Assembly (NCBI RefSeq): GCF_034718895.1
Contig: NZ_JAYERP010000001.1
Coordinates: 2,706,501-2,770,500 of the forward strand
Reading direction: 5' to 3'
Source of the DNA: Paenibacillus phoenicis
GTDB taxonomy: Bacteria; Bacillota; Bacilli; Paenibacillales; Paenibacillaceae
DNA length: 64,000 bases
Shown: in pieces, positions 1 through 8,766 of the stretch
How positions within the stretch are numbered: position 1 is the first letter of the stretch
How the letters are laid out: the number at the start of each line of letters is the position of its first letter
Position numbers and translations under genes: made by a program
Notes under the pieces: model-generated
The model's input: only the letters and a program-made list of their open reading frames with translations
The model's database searches: none
What the model was told of the DNA's origin: nothing

Positions 1-10
1 GCCGTCTCCC

Positions 11-820
11 ATGAAGTTTGACCTTCACACCCATCATTTCCGCTGCGGCCATGCGGACGGGAACATCCGGGATTACATCGAAGCCGGCCTGGCTGCCGGA
101 TTATCGGTAATCGGGATCAGCGATCATACGCCATACTTCGGCCATGATGAGGACCAGCCTTTTCCCCGGATCGCCATGGGCAAACAAGCTTTTGCCGGAT
201 ATGTTGAGGAAGTGCTGAAGTTAAAGCAGGAATACGCTGGCCGAATCGATGTTCTACTGGGGATTGAATCGGATTTCTTCCCGGAACATTTGGGCGCTTA
301 TCGGAATATGCTGAACCAGTATCCTTTTGATTACATTATCGGATCGGTTCACAGCGTTGGAGAGGTCAGCATCTTCAACAAAAATCGTTGGAAGGGCCTG
401 AGCCAAGAGGAAAAAGTGGCCAGCAAAGAGGCCTATTACGATTTGATCCGCCAATCGGCGCGCAGCGGGATGTTTCAAATTTTGGGACACATCGACGCGA
501 TGAAGGGCAACTACCCGGCATTTACGGACATTCCCGCCGCACAAGCGATTGACGATACTTTAAAAACGATCGCAGAGCACGGGGTGGCCATCGAAATCAA
601 CACCTCCGGGAAAACCAAGCTGAGCGGCGGATGGTATCCTGATGATTCCATTCTCGAGCGGGCCCTTCATTTCGGCGTTTCCGTCACCTTTGGCTCCGAC
701 GCCCACACGCCGTCACGGGTCGGGGATGAGTGGGAGGAAGTCGCCCAACGCTTGAAGGAAATCGGATTTCAGGAATGGGTCTATTTCAAAAATAAACAGA
801 AAGTCACCGTTCCTCTGTAG
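11..820 (+). CDS. hisK: Histidinol-phosphatase, PHP family
   Basis: Predicted to hydrolyse L-histidinol phosphate to L-histidinol, the penultimate step of histidine synthesis, in the cytoplasm. The 269-residue protein has the expected length for PHP-type histidinol phosphatases. The metal-binding PHP signatures are visible: D4-L-H6-T-H8 at the N-terminus, H39 in 'ISDHT', E86 in 'GIES', H114 in 'SVHSV', H160, and D230/H232 in 'GSDAHTP'. It stands alone on the plus strand with no his operon neighbours in view. The upstream part of its context is outside the window. Related PHP phosphoesterases with other substrates cannot be excluded, but the 'GIESDFFPEH' and 'SVHS' segments are typical of HisJ/HisK. 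Confidence 0.85.
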   Translation: MKFDLHTHHFRCGHADGNIRDYIEAGLAAGLSVIGISDHTPYFGHDEDQPFPRIAMGKQAFAGYVEEVLKLKQEYAGRIDVLLGIESDFFPEHLGAYRNMLNQYPFDYIIGSVHSVGEVSIFNKNRWKGLSQEEKVASKEAYYDLIRQSARSGMFQILGHIDAMKGNYPAFTDIPAAQAIDDTLKTIAEHGVAIEINTSGKTKLSGGWYPDDSILERALHFGVSVTFGSDAHTPSRVGDEWEEVAQRLKEIGFQEWVYFKNKQKVTVPL

Positions 821-821
821 A

Positions 822-857
822 CAAAAAAAGAGAACCCGATCACGTCCTTCGGGTTCT
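822..857 (-). terminator. Intrinsic terminator, minus direction
   Basis: A hairpin (agaacccg pairing with cgggttct) is followed by seven T residues when read on the minus strand. It sits just after the plus-strand hisK stop and about 100 bp downstream of the minus-strand acetyltransferase gene, so it probably separates two converging transcripts. Confidence 0.7.
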
Positions 858-959
858 AAGAGAGATATATATTCAAAAGGGGGTCATGTAATAAGTGTAC
901 CCCCTTTCTATTAGGGTTTGATCACAGCTATATTTCATTTGTGTAACAAAAACGATCAC

Positions 960-1523
960 TTATGTTTCAAAGGACTTCCCTTCGATGATATATCGTTTGA
1001 GCGCCAATCTTCGGCCTCTTCGCCCCGCCGGGGAGAGCCTTCCGGCTTCCCGCAGACCGCATTTCCGAAGGACGCGCTCCGATGCCGGATTGTCCGGGCT
1101 GCAGCGTGCTTCGACGCAGCCGAGCCCAAGTGTCTCAAAAGCGAAATCCAGCACACTCGCTGCCGCTTCCGTTGCATAGCCCTGGTTCCAATGCGCCGGG
1201 GAGATCAGATAGCCGAGTCGCGCAGTTTGTCCCTCAACGTCCCAATGCTGCAGCGAGCATAAACCAATCCAATCTCCTTCCGCTTTACGAATCACAGCAA
1301 AGTGAAGATCCCGCAATACACGGTAGGATTCCTCGAAATAGCGGTATAGCCGGCCGGGAAATAGCAGCTTGCCCGGATTGAGTTCGGTAAAGGCGCGCAC
1401 CGCCGGATCGGACATGCAGCGAAACATCGCCTCCGCATCCTCCGGAAGCAGCCGCCGCAGCACCAGCCGCTCACTTTCCAGGACTGGAAACTGCCGCCGC
1501 AGCTGCTCTTTCATTTCCGTCAT
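960..1523 (-). CDS. GNAT family N-acetyltransferase (RimJ/RimL-like)
   Basis: A 187-residue acetyl-CoA-dependent N-acetyltransferase of the RimJ/RimL type. The start 'LESERLVLRRLLPEDAEAMF' (about residues 15-34) and the acetyl-CoA loop region 'RLGYLISPAHWNQGYATEA' are typical, as is the late 'NPASERVLRKCGLRE' segment. The ATG follows a strong GGGGGGGATGG ribosome site. The substrate is unknown; relatives acetylate ribosomal protein N-termini or small amines. It lies 36 bp downstream of the DUF1361 membrane gene on the same strand and is probably co-transcribed with it. Confidence 0.8.
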   Translation of the reverse strand: MTEMKEQLRRQFPVLESERLVLRRLLPEDAEAMFRCMSDPAVRAFTELNPGKLLFPGRLYRYFEESYRVLRDLHFAVIRKAEGDWIGLCSLQHWDVEGQTARLGYLISPAHWNQGYATEAAASVLDFAFETLGLGCVEARCSPDNPASERVLRKCGLREAGRLSPAGRRGRRLALKRYIIEGKSFET

Positions 1524-1559
1524 GTCCCATCCCCCCCGGATCTCGCTTCTAAAATCCTG

Positions 1560-2309
1560 TCACACCTTATCCCCTTGCATCTGTTCCGAGGCGCGATAAA
1601 TTCTTGCCACCCCGTAATGCACCACATAACAGAAGAAGGTAATCAAAAAGATCCATTTGCAAAACCCCACCATATGCGCCACGTTCGCGGCATCGGTAAA
1701 ATAATCCGCCGTTTCTCGGAGCACATATCCCGGATGCCTGAGCAAGTCCCAGCTGTTCCAGCGGATAAAGCGGCCGAGATAAATGCCGAAGCTGCTAAGC
1801 AGCAGCACGAGAACAGCAAACGCCCAGCCTGCCAAGCCGCCTCCCGCTCGCCGCACCAGGTGATGCACCGATGCCAGGGATACCGTCGCCAGCGCCAATC
1901 CCAGCAACGCAGCAAACAACAACGTAAAGAGGTGATCCCAGAACGAAAGCTCTTCCCAGAACCGGATGCCCGCCGCAATCGGGTAACGGTTAAACGGGTG
2001 AAGCAAATCGGTGATGAGATACGCGGCATTTGGATAGAAAAACAGCCATAACAGCCCAACCGGAACGCTTAATGCAACCTTGGCCGTCCGCGATGGGATC
2101 AAGTGGATCATGTCGAGCAGAACCGCCAGCCCGAGCGGAATCCAAGCCAAAAACACGTTCCAGATCAGGAACAAATAAGGCGGCCGTCCGCCATCCGGCA
2201 ACCGCGTGCCGATTACATATTTCATCCCGATCACCGTGAAAATGAATAAAACAACATATAAAATCCATTTCTCCGGATACCCCAGCATCCTCCAGCGTTG
2301 CAAACCCAT
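1560..2309 (-). CDS. DUF1361 family membrane protein
   Basis: An integral membrane protein with about six hydrophobic segments. The segment 'FYPNAAYLITDLLH' matches the hallmark of the DUF1361 family ('FPNAPYIITDL'), and 'WNVFLAWIPLGLA' is also typical. Function is unknown. The reading frame stays open for another 50 codons upstream, but that part is low-complexity and polar. I therefore place the start near the ATG at 2309; a TTG at about 2303 has a better-spaced GGGAGGG site, so the exact start is uncertain. It heads a small minus-strand unit with the GNAT gene. Confidence 0.7.
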   Translation of the reverse strand: MGLQRWRMLGYPEKWILYVVLFIFTVIGMKYVIGTRLPDGGRPPYLFLIWNVFLAWIPLGLAVLLDMIHLIPSRTAKVALSVPVGLLWLFFYPNAAYLITDLLHPFNRYPIAAGIRFWEELSFWDHLFTLLFAALLGLALATVSLASVHHLVRRAGGGLAGWAFAVLVLLLSSFGIYLGRFIRWNSWDLLRHPGYVLRETADYFTDAANVAHMVGFCKWIFLITFFCYVVHYGVARIYRASEQMQGDKV

Positions 2310-2481
2310 CCCTCCCGTCTGCCTTTGACCTATATACGTTTGGAGCCGGCGGATCGTTACCGTGGCAGCGTTCCTCCTCTGCTCCGGGCTGGGGCGGATG
2401 ATTTTGAGGCTGGAACTTGTTATTGCGGCGTGGTATATAACGGTATAGACAATCTTCATTTAAAAATAAGGAGTTTTCATC

Positions 2482-2817
2482 ATGCAGCCGTTTACCGCAC
2501 GAACGATTGAAATCATCTCCTCCATCCCGCCAGGCAAGGTGATGACCTACGGCCAGATCGCTGCCGCAGCAGGAAGTCCCCGCGCCGCCAGGCAGGTCGT
2601 CCGCATCCTGCATAGCATGAGCGGTAAATACGGATTGCCGTGGCACCGGGTTGTAAACGGGAAGGGGCAAATCGCATTGCAAGAAGAAGCCGCCTTCCAA
2701 GAGCAGACATGGAACCTGGAAGCGGAAGGCGTCGAAGTGCTGCCAGGCGGACGGATTGATCTGGATCGTTACCAGCACCAGTACCGCCCGGACAGTCCCA
2801 AGGATCAGAGCCCGTAA
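2482..2817 (+). CDS. Alkyltransferase-like protein (ATL), MGMT family
   Basis: A 111-residue protein equal to the DNA-binding half of O6-alkylguanine-DNA alkyltransferases. The N-terminus has the winged-helix segment 'IPPGKVMTYGQIAAAAG' and the arginine-finger region 'RAARQV'. The active-site motif reads 'LPWHRVV' (about residues 53-59), with tryptophan where active MGMT has cysteine (PCHRV). That substitution defines ATL proteins, which bind O6-alkylguanine without repairing it and hand it to nucleotide excision repair. The start has an AAGGAG site. Its last 13 bases overlap the convergent nagZ-like gene. Confidence 0.85.
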   Translation: MQPFTARTIEIISSIPPGKVMTYGQIAAAAGSPRAARQVVRILHSMSGKYGLPWHRVVNGKGQIALQEEAAFQEQTWNLEAEGVEVLPGGRIDLDRYQHQYRPDSPKDQSP

Positions 2818-4127
2818 GGCTTAAGGATATCGCTGATATCCTGATTTAACTGCTTCGTATTCGGCCCTTGCGCAGGGTCGTTAGTGAGTTTATATTTCTG
2901 CTTCAGCTTCAACACGTTATACACCCGTTCATCCAGCGTTTCCGCTGAAATGGTGCCGGAGCTGACGGCATCGCGCAGCGCCTGGATCACCTGCTTCTCC
3001 TTCTCTTCGTCATGGCCCACCAGCACGATGTTCCCGCCGGCCTGAATGAACTGCACGGCCGCGTCACGGATATCGTAATGCTCCACGATGGCGCCCATCG
3101 TCATATCATCAGAAATGATCGTCCCCTCGTATCCCAGCTCCTCCCGCAGCAAGTCATGAATGACCGCCTTAGAGAAGGAAGCCGGATGCTCGGGGTCCAG
3201 CTTCGGCATCAACAGGTGAGCGATCATGACGACGTCGGCCCCCTCTTGAATCGCCTGCTTAAAGGGCACCAGCTCCAGCTTCCGCAGCCGGTCCAAATCA
3301 TGCTCCACAACCGGCAGCCCCAGATGCGAATCCACCGAAGTATCGCCATGTCCCGGAAAATGCTTAACGACCGGAATTACGCCTTGCTCCCGGATTCCCT
3401 TCATCACGGCAATGCCCATGCGGCTAACGATTTCCGGCTTCGTGCCAAATGCCCGATCCCCAATCACCGGATTATCCGGATTGCTGTTGACGTCAAGCAC
3501 CGGGGCGAAGTCCAGATTCAGTCCGAAGCCGGCCAGCTCTTGCCCGATGATTCCGCCAATTTGCCCGGCCAATTCCTCGCTGACGGTATTGCCGATTTTG
3601 CGAGCGGCAGGCAGCTTCGTGAGTTCCCCAGGCATGCGGCTGACCCGCCCGCCTTCTTCGTCAACGCTCAGAAACAGCGGTACCGCCTTGTTCTGGTTGG
3701 CGGTCTTCAAGCCGTTAAATAAGGTAAGCGCCTGCTTGGTGTCCTGGATGTTGTCTTTATAGAAAATAAAGCCCCCAACGTGATACTCCTCGATGAGCTG
3801 GCGAGTCACGTCGTTTGGCTCAGTTCCATCCATGCCCACCAGAACAAGCTGGCCGATTTTCTCCTCGGTGCTGAGCTCATCCAGCAGTTTGGCGGCAGGA
3901 TCGGCCGGTTTCTCCGAGGTTTCCGGCGCTTCGGGGGTTGAAGGGGACGTCTCTCCTTGGTTCGTTTCCGTCCCGTTGGAGGTGGAACCTCCGTTTCCTT
4001 CTCCAACAGAAGACGAAGGATTGCGTGCTGCCCCCGAACATCCCCCGACTACGAGGATCACGAGCAGCAGCAAGCAAGTGATCATCCAGAGGCTTCTGCT
4101 CCGATGCGATGTGTTGATTCTGTCCAT
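2805..4127 (-). CDS. nagZ: GH3 beta-N-acetylhexosaminidase lipoprotein (NagZ-like)
   Basis: Predicted cell-wall recycling glycosidase that removes N-acetylglucosamine from muropeptides. The 440-residue protein starts with a lipoprotein signal ending in 'LVVGGC' with lipidated C30. A low-complexity Ser/Thr/Glu linker (about 35-80) follows, then a single GH3 catalytic domain. Family motifs are visible: 'SVDEEGGRVSRM', 'DFAPVLDVNSNPDNPVIG', 'VVKHFPGHGDTSVDSH' and 'IISDDMTMGAI'. The KHFPGHGDT loop with its His is diagnostic of the NagZ branch. It is extracellular and membrane-anchored, as in Bacillus NagZ. It is convergent with the ATL gene, with a 13 bp overlap. Confidence 0.88.
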   Translation of the reverse strand: MDRINTSHRSRSLWMITCLLLLVILVVGGCSGAARNPSSSVGEGNGGSTSNGTETNQGETSPSTPEAPETSEKPADPAAKLLDELSTEEKIGQLVLVGMDGTEPNDVTRQLIEEYHVGGFIFYKDNIQDTKQALTLFNGLKTANQNKAVPLFLSVDEEGGRVSRMPGELTKLPAARKIGNTVSEELAGQIGGIIGQELAGFGLNLDFAPVLDVNSNPDNPVIGDRAFGTKPEIVSRMGIAVMKGIREQGVIPVVKHFPGHGDTSVDSHLGLPVVEHDLDRLRKLELVPFKQAIQEGADVVMIAHLLMPKLDPEHPASFSKAVIHDLLREELGYEGTIISDDMTMGAIVEHYDIRDAAVQFIQAGGNIVLVGHDEEKEKQVIQALRDAVSSGTISAETLDERVYNVLKLKQKYKLTNDPAQGPNTKQLNQDISDILKPYGL

Positions 4128-4163
4128 TCTATCGCCTCCGTCTCTTTTTTGAATGCCTATATT

Positions 4164-4748
4164 TCACAGGGTTCGCCCCTGCTTCCATTTCTTCTCCGCA
4201 ATAACCGGTACAAAGTTCTCCATCCGCGACAGCAGCTCGCCCGGTTCCTCGGCTAGATTGATCAAGGCTTCATGCCCAGGATGGACAAAGCCGGCCCGGA
4301 TGCAGGAATTCACCAATTCCATCAGCGGCTCGAAATAGCCCTGCACATTAAGAACGCCAACCGGCTTCTGGTGGATGCCGATTTGCAGCCAGCATAACAC
4401 CTCAAACAGCTCCTCCAACGTGCCAAATCCACCGGGAAGAGCGATGAACCCGTCTGCCAGCTCGCTCATCTTTGCTTTCCGGGCATGCATACCCTCGACT
4501 TCGATAAACTGCGTCAACCCCGGATGCGCCATTTCTCCGTGAATCAAACCGGAAGGCATGATGCCAATCGCTTCGCCGCCGGCCTCCAATATCGCATTCG
4601 CTACGGCGCCCATCAGCCCGTGCCTAGAGCCTCCATAAATTAAGCGGTATCCCCGCTGTGCCATGACTTTTCCCAGCTGTTCCGCCTTGACGCGGTATTG
4701 CTCGTCTTCACCAAATCGCGAGCCGGCAAATACGCAAATCGATTTCAT
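4164..4748 (-). CDS. LOG family protein (cytokinin riboside phosphoribohydrolase-like)
   Basis: A Rossmann-like LOG/TIGR00730 protein of about 194 residues. The signatures '[16 protein letters not shown]' at the N-terminus, '[17 protein letters not shown]', 'MHARKAKM' and the diagnostic '[12 protein letters not shown]' are all present. LOG enzymes cleave nucleoside 5'-monophosphates to free base and ribose 5-phosphate; the bacterial role is often unclear. The ATG at 4748 follows GGAGGGAAGAGG, so I prefer it to an in-frame ATG 33 bp upstream. The gene follows the 200-codon hypothetical gene on the same strand. Confidence 0.85.
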   Translation of the reverse strand: MKSICVFAGSRFGEDEQYRVKAEQLGKVMAQRGYRLIYGGSRHGLMGAVANAILEAGGEAIGIMPSGLIHGEMAHPGLTQFIEVEGMHARKAKMSELADGFIALPGGFGTLEELFEVLCWLQIGIHQKPVGVLNVQGYFEPLMELVNSCIRAGFVHPGHEALINLAEEPGELLSRMENFVPVIAEKKWKQGRTL

Positions 4749-4785
4749 CCTCTTCCCTCCTGCAAAATAAATAGACAACACGTGT

Positions 4786-5328
4786 TCAAGCGAAATCTAA
4801 CCGTGCGCCGGCCAGATCCCAACGATGGCTGAACTTCTTCAGCCGCGGATGCAGATGGCTCGGCTCGGCCGCAAGCAGAAGCCGGATCTTGACGATCCAC
4901 TCCTCAAAGGAGGAGAAGGAAGCAAACTGGTTTGCCAGCTCCGGTGTCAGATACAGGAAGTGGGGGGCCGGATAAGCCTCCGTTAGATGACGAAGGGCTG
5001 TGTCGAAGGGCGTATACTTTTTCCGCTTGCCTTCCCAGCCTTCCACAAGGAGCGCCGGCCCTGCTCCCTTCTGCTCCCGTCTCCACGCATGCAACCGGTC
5101 CTCCCTTCGATAGAAAGGACTCACCGGTTCTTTCGACATCCGTCTCATCGTTTCTTCATGGAGCGGATAAAGGACCAGCTTCGCAAACTTGCGGGTCTCC
5201 GCCTCTTCCGCGGCCCGCAGCAGCTCTTCGTCCGAAATCAACTCAAAGGAATCGTAGAAGATTAACGTCCCTTTCCGGCTCGGGGCCGGAGGCTCATAAC
5301 CAAAGGGCACCTGAATATTCTGTCTCAA
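4786..5328 (-). CDS. Conserved hypothetical protein
   Basis: A soluble protein of about 180 residues with no domain I recognise. It is rich in charged residues and aromatics ('[23 protein letters not shown]', '[29 protein letters not shown]' as broad regions). The TTG at 5328 has a textbook GAGGAGG site 6-7 bases upstream. An upstream in-frame ATG would add 20 residues without a ribosome site, so I chose TTG. It lies between the DinB and LOG genes on the same strand with short gaps, suggesting a three-gene unit. Function is unknown. Confidence 0.65.
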   Translation of the reverse strand: MRQNIQVPFGYEPPAPSRKGTLIFYDSFELISDEELLRAAEEAETRKFAKLVLYPLHEETMRRMSKEPVSPFYRREDRLHAWRREQKGAGPALLVEGWEGKRKKYTPFDTALRHLTEAYPAPHFLYLTPELANQFASFSSFEEWIVKIRLLLAAEPSHLHPRLKKFSHRWDLAGARLDFA

Positions 5329-5391
5329 GACGTTTCCTCCTCGGTCGTAATTTGGGAGATATGGATAGGTTACCCTTTTTTTTATCAAAAG

Positions 5392-5853
5392 CTAACGAAG
5401 TCCCCGGTCAATAAAATTTGGTGACACCGGCACCCGCCCCAACTCCCGTGACCACACTGACAGCTGACCGATATGATGAATCTCGTGGGCAATCACATGA
5501 CGGAGGATTTCGCCTTGCGTAAACTCTCTTCCCCATGAATCGGTCACAAGTATTCCGTCCATCTCGGGGGTCCAAGTCTGAAGAAACGCCTCGACTTCCG
5601 TATGAAAGGAATCCGACAGCTTCTTCACCAATTCTAAAGACATAAACGATTTGAAGTCCTCCTGAAAATCCGGTTTCCCTTCGATGGTGCGGATCCAGCT
5701 CCATTCAACATCAACGATATGAAATAAGGTCTGTAAAATACTCCCCACACCGCCGACCCGCTTGCGCAGCAGCTCTTCTTCAGGGACATTCTCACACCAG
5801 TGAAACCATTCGTCCCGGACTTGCCAATTATATTGAAACCACTTTAACATCAA
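5392..5853 (-). CDS. DinB family protein
   Basis: A 153-residue DinB/YfiT-type four-helix-bundle protein. The metal-binding histidines are visible in 'ILQTLFHIVDVEWSW' (helix 2) and in 'RHVIAHEIHHIGQLSVWSRE' near residues 118-137. DinB-like proteins are often metal-dependent thiol transferases in low-GC Gram-positives, but the substrate of this one cannot be told. It begins a minus-strand run with the downstream hypothetical and LOG genes. Confidence 0.8.
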   Translation of the reverse strand: MMLKWFQYNWQVRDEWFHWCENVPEEELLRKRVGGVGSILQTLFHIVDVEWSWIRTIEGKPDFQEDFKSFMSLELVKKLSDSFHTEVEAFLQTWTPEMDGILVTDSWGREFTQGEILRHVIAHEIHHIGQLSVWSRELGRVPVSPNFIDRGLR

Positions 5854-6014
5854 CCTAACTCCTTTCCCTGGTAAAGGTACCTTAGACGTAACTCCACTCT
5901 TCTCAGCAGTAACCTGATTTTACCATAAGTATCTGGCTCAATTCAGCACGCGGAATGTAAAAGGCCCCCGGACCTCATGTCGCGGGAGCCTTTGGGGTAT
6001 TGGGCTCATGAGTA

Positions 6015-6217
6015 TTACTGGTCACTGTCGTTAGCATCCGGCGCGGTAGCCGCATAAGCTTCAGCCGCCGCCAGCAAGTAATACGCCAGCCCGGTTTGTT
6101 GTCCTTCTGACCATATTTTTTCATAAAATCCAGATGTCTTTCGATGAGCTGTTGAACTTTCTCATCATTGTGGGCAATCCCGGAGCGTAATGCCTCCTCA
6201 AAGGGGAGAGTCAACAC
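6015..6217 (-). pseudogene. Small gene with an apparent one-base frameshift
   Basis: A short coding sequence begins at a GTG 14 bases after the SLH gene stop, with AGGA upstream. The first half reads 'LPFEEALRSGIAHND' and 'IERHLDFMKK'. At a run of six A residues the frame breaks. Adding one A restores a coherent C-terminus containing 'TGLAYYLLAAAEAYAATAP' that stops at 6015. The repaired product would be about 67 residues, helical and alanine-rich at the end. Without repair the frame runs into a basic, unlikely tail to 5975. It could be a true pseudogene or a homopolymer sequencing error. Function is unknown. Confidence 0.5.
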
Positions 6218-6230
6218 TCTATCCTGGGGC

Positions 6231-8657
6231 TTACTGCGAGGCAATCGGCTGATCGGTATGACCTTGGAGCTTCACCAATCTCATCAGGATAGAAGCGGCT
6301 TCGGCTTTGGTGACTTGGCGCTGCGGGTTGAATTTGCCGTTCTGGCCTTGCAGCAATCCGAGTCGAACCGCTATGGTGACCTCGCCGGGGCGAGTGATTT
6401 GCTTGGCATCGCTGAACTGGTTGATGAATGCGTCTTTGCCGAAGAAATTCGCCGCCAAGCGATCGTATTTGACCATCGAGGTAAGCAAGACGGCCAGCTG
6501 CTCTCGGGTCAGCTTCTGATCCAGTTGTAACGGCTCGGCCGGATCGATCCACCCCAAATCGGCAGCGTACTTCACCGCCTGGGAATACTTGTCGTCCATC
6601 GAGACCTCTGCGGACGCGGCAGACGGGGATGCCAGCACGTAGCTTGTATAATAAGGATTCGCCGCCTTCACGGCATAGGTCAGCCAGTCCCCCACCGTGA
6701 TCGTCTCATTGGGATTCAGGTTCCCTTGCTCATCCGTTTCTAGAATGCGGTATTGAACCAGGGTCTTCAAATCTGCCTCTGCCCAGTGGCCCTTCACATC
6801 TTTGGGCTCGATGTCACCCCGCGTTGGTTCCATGCGGATGCCCTCATACGTCGTCACCCACTTGCCCGTCACGGCATTCAGCACTTGAAAAGACGTTCCT
6901 GGATCCTTGAATTGCGGTGAGTAAACGAGGTATACCTTTGGATCCACGTAGGTATTATCAATCATATACCCGCCGATCTGGTTATACTGCAATTCTAATT
7001 TAAAGTTGTCCAGGTACGATTGGAGTGCTTGCTCCGCTGTTACGGTTGCTGTTTGGCTGTCCGGCAGATCCTCCGGAATTTGCTCGTGGTTCACAGAATA
7101 GAAGAACAACCGACCATACGCATCGACCGTAATAAAAACCCCTCCACCGAGCACCGGAAGGTCATTAACGTAACGGGTCAATTCGAAGCGGAATTGCTCT
7201 CCATTCGAGAGGCGACTCCAAGATTCCCCGCGTTCAATCAGTTTTAGGTTCCGGCTCGCTTGCGGATATAACTGGTTCACCCATTCCAAGGCGCGCTGCT
7301 TCGCTTGCTCATAATTCAGTTTCGCTGCTCCAGGCGGAGGCGCCAACGGTTCACGCGGCTCGCCATAATTAAACGCTTCAATCTGGAACCCGAGAATTTG
7401 TCCGCTCAAGGCATCGACCGTGGCGTACGTCTGGGCCGGGAAATACATCGGTCCCGTCAGGTTCTGGCGCTCCTCTTCCCATCTTAAGCTCCATGTCTTC
7501 CTCTCCGGATTCCTGTAATCGCTGCTCATACTCGGATATATAAGCTTCCGGCCTTCTGGAATAAAAACCGTTTGTTCCACCAACTTCGCGGCTTCATCAG
7601 ATGTTAATTCCACTTTAGAAGTGCGCGGCTCAAATATCTTGGTCCCGGCTGGAACATCGCTAATTGTAACCGTGGTGGAGGTCAGCTCTGTACCTTCACT
7701 GTTAATCTTGCGTCCCGTCTGGGCGTTAATGGCCAGGGAAGCATCCGAAACCGGCTGCCAAGCCAGGATCCAATCGGAAATGGCACCGTTCTTCCGTACC
7801 GGGACATACCCCAGTTCAACCTGGAACTCGTCTCGGAACTTCTTCTCCGCTTCCGCTTTAGAAACCGTCGGAACGGAGGACGGATATTCCAACCTCTCCT
7901 CAGAACGGCTAAAAAAGACGACTTCTCCATCGCCGGTTACCGTGATATGAATGGATTCAAAACCGGAGGGCAGCCCATTCTTCAGAACATCGAAAGAAAA
8001 ATCATACTGTACCGGACCAAATAAAGCCTGCGAATCCAAGTAAAAAAGAGAATCACTTTCTTTCACCTCATCGGCTGATAACGATGGAGCAGCTTTGGCG
8101 AGAAAGGCATTCGCTTGTTCCGAAGCCTGCTCTCTCGTTAATTTCGGAGGATAATAGACCTTATTGCCTTGTCGCGGAAAGGTAATATAGGTGCTCATCA
8201 AATCCCCGGTGATGGCATCCACCCTGCTTGAAAAGCTGTGACTCCCATTGCCAACTTCAACTTGCCAATGAATGGTCCAGACATCCTGATAGCTTGGTGC
8301 AGGGTACACATTAATAATCCCGTATTCGACCTGGTTCACTGTCGCCTCTTTCAAAATCGGAAACAATTCCCGAACCTTAGCGATAGCCTGCTCCTTCGTA
8401 ATTTTGGCACGAGACGAATCGGCAACTGCCTCCCCTTGCTTGGACGGATCGGTTCCCAAGTTCCCGGTGTTTACGATCGTCGTCGTTGTTGACGTAGAGG
8501 CTGTGGCCTCCTCTGCCAGCGCCGCCCGCTGCGGCAAGGCCACTGAAAGCGCCACCAAACCAAGAAATGCCAATTTGACAGGCGGCTTTTGCCGTGCTGC
8601 TTTGCTGATTTGATTCAATTGTTGCTTCAACCGTTTCACCTTCCCACATTTACCCAT
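6231..8657 (-). CDS. YcdB/YcdC-repeat surface protein with C-terminal SLH domains
   Basis: A large exported protein of about 808 residues. It has a basic N-terminus and signal peptide ('LAFLGLVALSVALPQRAALA'), followed by repeated PepSY/YcdB-like units. Unit starts include 'ITKEQAIAKVRELFP', 'TREQASEQANAFLAKAAPSL', 'VSKAEAEKKFRDEFQVELGY', 'NYEQAKQRALEWVNQLYP' and 'TAEQALQSYLDNFKLELQY'. The C-terminus carries S-layer homology motifs ('KDVKGHWAEADLKTLV', 'LTREQLAVLLTSMV', 'VTKAEAASILMRLVK') that would anchor it to pyruvylated cell-wall polymer. PepSY-type domains often inhibit or chaperone proteases; the exact role is unknown. The chosen ATG follows GGAAAAG. Confidence 0.8.
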   Translation of the reverse strand: MGKCGKVKRLKQQLNQISKAARQKPPVKLAFLGLVALSVALPQRAALAEEATASTSTTTTIVNTGNLGTDPSKQGEAVADSSRAKITKEQAIAKVRELFPILKEATVNQVEYGIINVYPAPSYQDVWTIHWQVEVGNGSHSFSSRVDAITGDLMSTYITFPRQGNKVYYPPKLTREQASEQANAFLAKAAPSLSADEVKESDSLFYLDSQALFGPVQYDFSFDVLKNGLPSGFESIHITVTGDGEVVFFSRSEERLEYPSSVPTVSKAEAEKKFRDEFQVELGYVPVRKNGAISDWILAWQPVSDASLAINAQTGRKINSEGTELTSTTVTISDVPAGTKIFEPRTSKVELTSDEAAKLVEQTVFIPEGRKLIYPSMSSDYRNPERKTWSLRWEEERQNLTGPMYFPAQTYATVDALSGQILGFQIEAFNYGEPREPLAPPPGAAKLNYEQAKQRALEWVNQLYPQASRNLKLIERGESWSRLSNGEQFRFELTRYVNDLPVLGGGVFITVDAYGRLFFYSVNHEQIPEDLPDSQTATVTAEQALQSYLDNFKLELQYNQIGGYMIDNTYVDPKVYLVYSPQFKDPGTSFQVLNAVTGKWVTTYEGIRMEPTRGDIEPKDVKGHWAEADLKTLVQYRILETDEQGNLNPNETITVGDWLTYAVKAANPYYTSYVLASPSAASAEVSMDDKYSQAVKYAADLGWIDPAEPLQLDQKLTREQLAVLLTSMVKYDRLAANFFGKDAFINQFSDAKQITRPGEVTIAVRLGLLQGQNGKFNPQRQVTKAEAASILMRLVKLQGHTDQPIASQ

Positions 8658-8719
8658 ATTTTCTTTTCCATTGTAAATGCAATTGGCTGAATTTACCATC
8701 CCTAAAACGGTTTAGCAAA

Positions 8720-8752
8720 ATAACAGCCCGCAGAACCTCTGCGAGCTGTTAA
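8720..8752 (-). terminator. Intrinsic terminator after the mnmH direction
   Basis: Inverted arms aacagc-cgcaga and tctgcg-gctgtt form a hairpin followed by a T-rich stretch on the minus strand. It closes the selD-mnmH unit. Confidence 0.65.
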
Positions 8753-8766
8753 GAAGTCAATCGGAG

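Noticed and set aside
918..1262. Plus-strand frame opposite the first GNAT gene
   Set aside because: Antisense shadow with no ribosome site; the GNAT protein on the other strand has clear motifs.
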